Positions 5,347-7,224 of a stretch of DNA of 7,224 nt are shown here, one piece after another (position 1 is the stretch's first letter; every line of letters begins with the position of its first letter). Origin of the DNA: Accumulibacter sp. (lineage in GTDB: Bacteria; Pseudomonadota; Gammaproteobacteria; Burkholderiales; Rhodocyclaceae); the NCBI GenBank assembly GCA_031276375.1, contig JAISNE010000262.1, forward strand, positions 1 through 7,224, written 5' to 3'. The position numbers and the translations under genes are program-made. Below the pieces are notes generated by a model. The model was not told the origin of the DNA and did not search any database. It saw nothing but the letters and a program-made list of their open reading frames with translations.

Positions 5347-5817
5347 TCACTTGCTGTCAGCCGTCTCGGACGCCTTGCTGAACATGAACTGGCTGATCAA
5401 CTTTTCCAACACCACCGCCGACTGGGTCTTGGCGACCACATCGCCGGGGTTCAACATTTTCTCGTCGCCGCCGGCGTCGAGGCCGATGTACTGTTCCCCG
5501 AGCAGGCCCGCCGTCAGGATCGACGCGAACGTATCCCTGGGAAAATGGTAGCGACCATCAATGGTCATCGTCACCACGGCTTCATAAGTCTGCGCGTCGA
5601 AACTGATTTCCGCCACCCTGCCGACCACGACACCCGCGCTTTTCACCGGGCCGCGCACCTTCAGGCCGCCGATGTTATCAAACTTCGCGGTCAGCCGGTA
5701 CGTTTCGGCAAAATTGGCCGACGAGACGTTCCCCACGCGCAACGCCAGGAACAGCACGGCGGCAAAGCCGATGGCCACGAAAAAACCCACCCACAGATCA
5801 AGCAGCTTGCGATTCAT
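5347..5817 (-). CDS. mlaD: MlaD, MCE-domain substrate-binding protein
   Basis: A 156-residue protein anchored in the inner membrane. MlaD forms a hexameric ring on the periplasmic face of MlaE and exchanges phospholipid with MlaC. One N-terminal transmembrane helix (about 8-27, WVGFFVAIGFAAVLFLALRV) is not followed by a cleavage site. It leads into the MCE domain (about 38-120) with the typical YRLTAKFDNIGGLKVRGPVKSAGV and LGEQYIGLDAGG segments. The length matches usual proteobacterial MlaD. The start ATG overlaps the mlaE stop by one base (TGATG) and has GGGGG five bases upstream, so translation is coupled. The frame stays open further upstream within mlaE, but that extension lies over another gene and is rejected. 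Confidence 0.95.
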   Translation of the reverse strand: MNRKLLDLWVGFFVAIGFAAVLFLALRVGNVSSANFAETYRLTAKFDNIGGLKVRGPVKSAGVVVGRVAEISFDAQTYEAVVTMTIDGRYHFPRDTFASILTAGLLGEQYIGLDAGGDEKMLNPGDVVAKTQSAVVLEKLISQFMFSKASETADSK

Positions 5818-6623
5818 CAAATCCCCCGGAACATGAACGAGGTCAACACCAGATCGAGCGCCAGGATCGCCAGCGCCGAGTACACCACCGTCCGCTTGAT
5901 CGAACTCGAAACGCCCTCGGCCGTCGGAACGGCGTCGTAACCCTCGAAAACCGCGATCAGCGAAACCGCGGCGCCAAAGACAAAACTCTTGACGATGCCG
6001 TTCCACACGTCCAGATGGAAGTCCACCGACCCCTGCATCTGCGACCAGAACGCGCCTTCGTCGACGCCGATCAGCACCACCCCGACGAGATAGCCGCCGA
6101 ACACCCCGACGGCCGAGAACAGCGCCGCCAGGAGCGGCATCGAAATGACTCCGCCCCAGAAGCGCGGCGCCACCACGCGGGCGATCGGGTTGACCGCCAT
6201 CATGTCCATCGCCGTCAACTGCTCGGTCGCCTTCATCAGCCCGATTTCGGCGGTGATCGACGAACCCGCGCGCGAAGCGAAAAGCAGCGCCGACACCACC
6301 GGGCCAAGCTCGCGGGTCAGCGACAGCGCCACCAGCACCCCCAGCGCCTCGGACGAGCCGTAGCGCTGCAAGGTCTCGTAGCCCTGCATGCCCAGCACCA
6401 TGCCGATGAACAGGCCGGAAACGAGGATGATCAGCAGCGACTGGAAGCCGGAAAAATAGACCTCGCGGATCGTCAGATGCAGACGGCGGAACGACTGGCC
6501 CGAGTAGACCAGGATCATCATGAAGAAACGGGCCGCGAAGCCGAGCGTCTGCAAGGCATCGTTCATGCGGTGGCCGGCGCCGCGGATCAGTCCGGTCAGC
6601 AAGGCAAGCGCGCCGTCACGCAC
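5817..6623 (-). CDS. mlaE: MlaE, inner-membrane permease of the Mla transporter
   Basis: A 268-residue permease of the MlaE/YrbE family, forming the dimeric membrane core of MlaFEDB. An N-terminal amphipathic segment (about 20-50) precedes about five membrane spans (about 58-78, 94-116, 150-182, 206-226 and 246-266). The family core is very clear: FIGMVLGMQGY (72-82), ALSLTRELGPVVSALLFASR (99-118) followed by AGSSITAEIGLMKATEQL, and GYDAVPTAEGV (228-238). The start is GTG at 6623, overlapping mlaF by 8 bp; comparison with the E. coli protein as I remember it supports this N-terminal length. The ATG at codon 20 is the alternative. No good ribosome binding site is close, so translational coupling to mlaF is likely. 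Confidence 0.95.
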   Translation of the reverse strand: MRDGALALLTGLIRGAGHRMNDALQTLGFAARFFMMILVYSGQSFRRLHLTIREVYFSGFQSLLIILVSGLFIGMVLGMQGYETLQRYGSSEALGVLVALSLTRELGPVVSALLFASRAGSSITAEIGLMKATEQLTAMDMMAVNPIARVVAPRFWGGVISMPLLAALFSAVGVFGGYLVGVVLIGVDEGAFWSQMQGSVDFHLDVWNGIVKSFVFGAAVSLIAVFEGYDAVPTAEGVSSSIKRTVVYSALAILALDLVLTSFMFRGI

Positions 6624-7224
6624 GGAAGGCCCCGCGCATCAACTCCTCCGCGAACGGAGGCGCCGGATAATGGAAAGGCACCGGGCCGTCGGCCTCGCCG
6701 AAAACGAACTGATGCACGAAAGGATCGGTCGAGGCGCGGATTTCATCGGGCGTTCCCCGCGCCACGATCTGCCCGTCGGAAACGAAGTAGACGTAATCGA
6801 CGATCAACAGCGCCTCCTGCACGTCGTGGGTCACCAGCAGCGTCGTCGCGCCGAGCGCGTCGTTCAGCCGGCGGATCAACTGCCCGATCACCCCCATCGA
6901 AATCGGATCGAGCCCGGCAAACGGCTCGTCGTACATGATCAGCATCGGATCGAGCGCGATCGCCCGCGCCAGCGCCACGCGCCGCGCCATTCCGCCGGAC
7001 AGCTCGGAAGGCATCAAGCGATGCGCGCCGCGCAAGCCGACGGCATCGAGCTTCATCAGCACCATATCCTGGATGAGTTCCTCGGGCAGATCCGTATGCT
7101 CGCGCATCAGGTAAGCCACGTTGTCGAAAACCGAAATATCCGTAAACAGCGCGCCGAACTGGAACAGCATGCCCATGCGCCGGCGCATCGCGTAAAGCTC
7201 GCCGTGCGTCATCCGCGGCACCGA
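6616..7224 (-). CDS. mlaF: MlaF, ATPase of the Mla transporter (5' end cut off)
   Basis: The C-terminal 202 residues of the ATPase that drives MlaFEDB. The gene runs off the right edge, so the Walker A motif and roughly 65-70 N-terminal residues are not visible. Visible motifs, counted from GTG codon 7221, are the Q-loop LFQFGALF (Gln21), signature LSGGM (74-78), Walker B LIMYDEP (94-100), D-loop GLDP (103-106) and H-loop VTHD (130-133). The family-specific tail GEADGPVPFHYP (about 175-186) is present; in E. coli the MlaF tail contacts MlaB. The blocks MLFQFGALFTDISVFDNVAY and MKLDAVGLRGAHRLMPSELS are near-identical to E. coli MlaF as I remember it. The first visible GTG or ATG is an internal codon, not a start. 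Confidence 0.95.
   Translation of the reverse strand, partial: SVPRMTHGELYAMRRRMGMLFQFGALFTDISVFDNVAYLMREHTDLPEELIQDMVLMKLDAVGLRGAHRLMPSELSGGMARRVALARAIALDPMLIMYDEPFAGLDPISMGVIGQLIRRLNDALGATTLLVTHDVQEALLIVDYVYFVSDGQIVARGTPDEIRASTDPFVHQFVFGEADGPVPFHYPAPPFAEELMRGAFRA

Noticed and set aside
4576..5940. Long plus-strand open frame (454 codons) opposite mlaA, mlaD and mlaE
   Set aside because: Same reason: it crosses three real genes in antisense and shows an unstructured Arg/His/Asp-rich composition.

Overview
This window is GC-rich and almost entirely coding on the minus strand. It carries most of an Mla (maintenance of outer-membrane lipid asymmetry) operon. The order mlaF-mlaE-mlaD-mlaA-mlaC-mlaB, followed by a YadG/YadH-type ABC-2 transporter, is the arrangement typical of Betaproteobacteria. 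The GC-rich codon usage and the repeats in the left flank fit that group, possibly Rhodocyclales or Nitrosomonadales, but the sequence alone does not fix genus or order.

Layout in the direction of transcription (high to low coordinates): mlaF (ATPase, cut by the right edge, 6616-7224), mlaE (permease, 5817-6623), mlaD (MCE protein, 5347-5817), mlaA (outer-membrane lipoprotein, 4600-5331), a second chimeric mlaA (3816-4577), mlaC (periplasmic carrier, 3161-3793), mlaB (STAS protein, 2874-3164), an ABC-2 ATPase (1917-2858), its permease (1168-1920), and a small unrecognised membrane protein (675-1160). Stop/start overlaps or short gaps (at most 22 bp) join every gene to the next, so this looks like one transcription unit. 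MlaFEDB would form the inner-membrane complex, MlaC the periplasmic shuttle and MlaA the outer-membrane component.

The most unusual point is a direct tandem duplication of 784 bp (3685-4468 and 4469-5252, about 97% identical by hand alignment). The unit runs from codon 36 of mlaC, through the mlaC start and spacer, to just after the lipobox of mlaA. The head-to-tail joint is in frame. It creates a 253-residue protein with the Sec signal peptide of MlaC fused to nearly all of mature MlaA, without the lipidated cysteine. The operon therefore encodes a normal lipoprotein MlaA and an apparently non-lipidated MlaA driven by a copy of the mlaC ribosome binding site. Both copies are open and differ at about 21 positions.

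The left 674 bp hold no convincing gene. They contain an AT-rich stretch, an 11-C run, a dRS3-like palindromic repeat (309-380) and an inverted element built of TGTCNTC heptamers (about 482-578).
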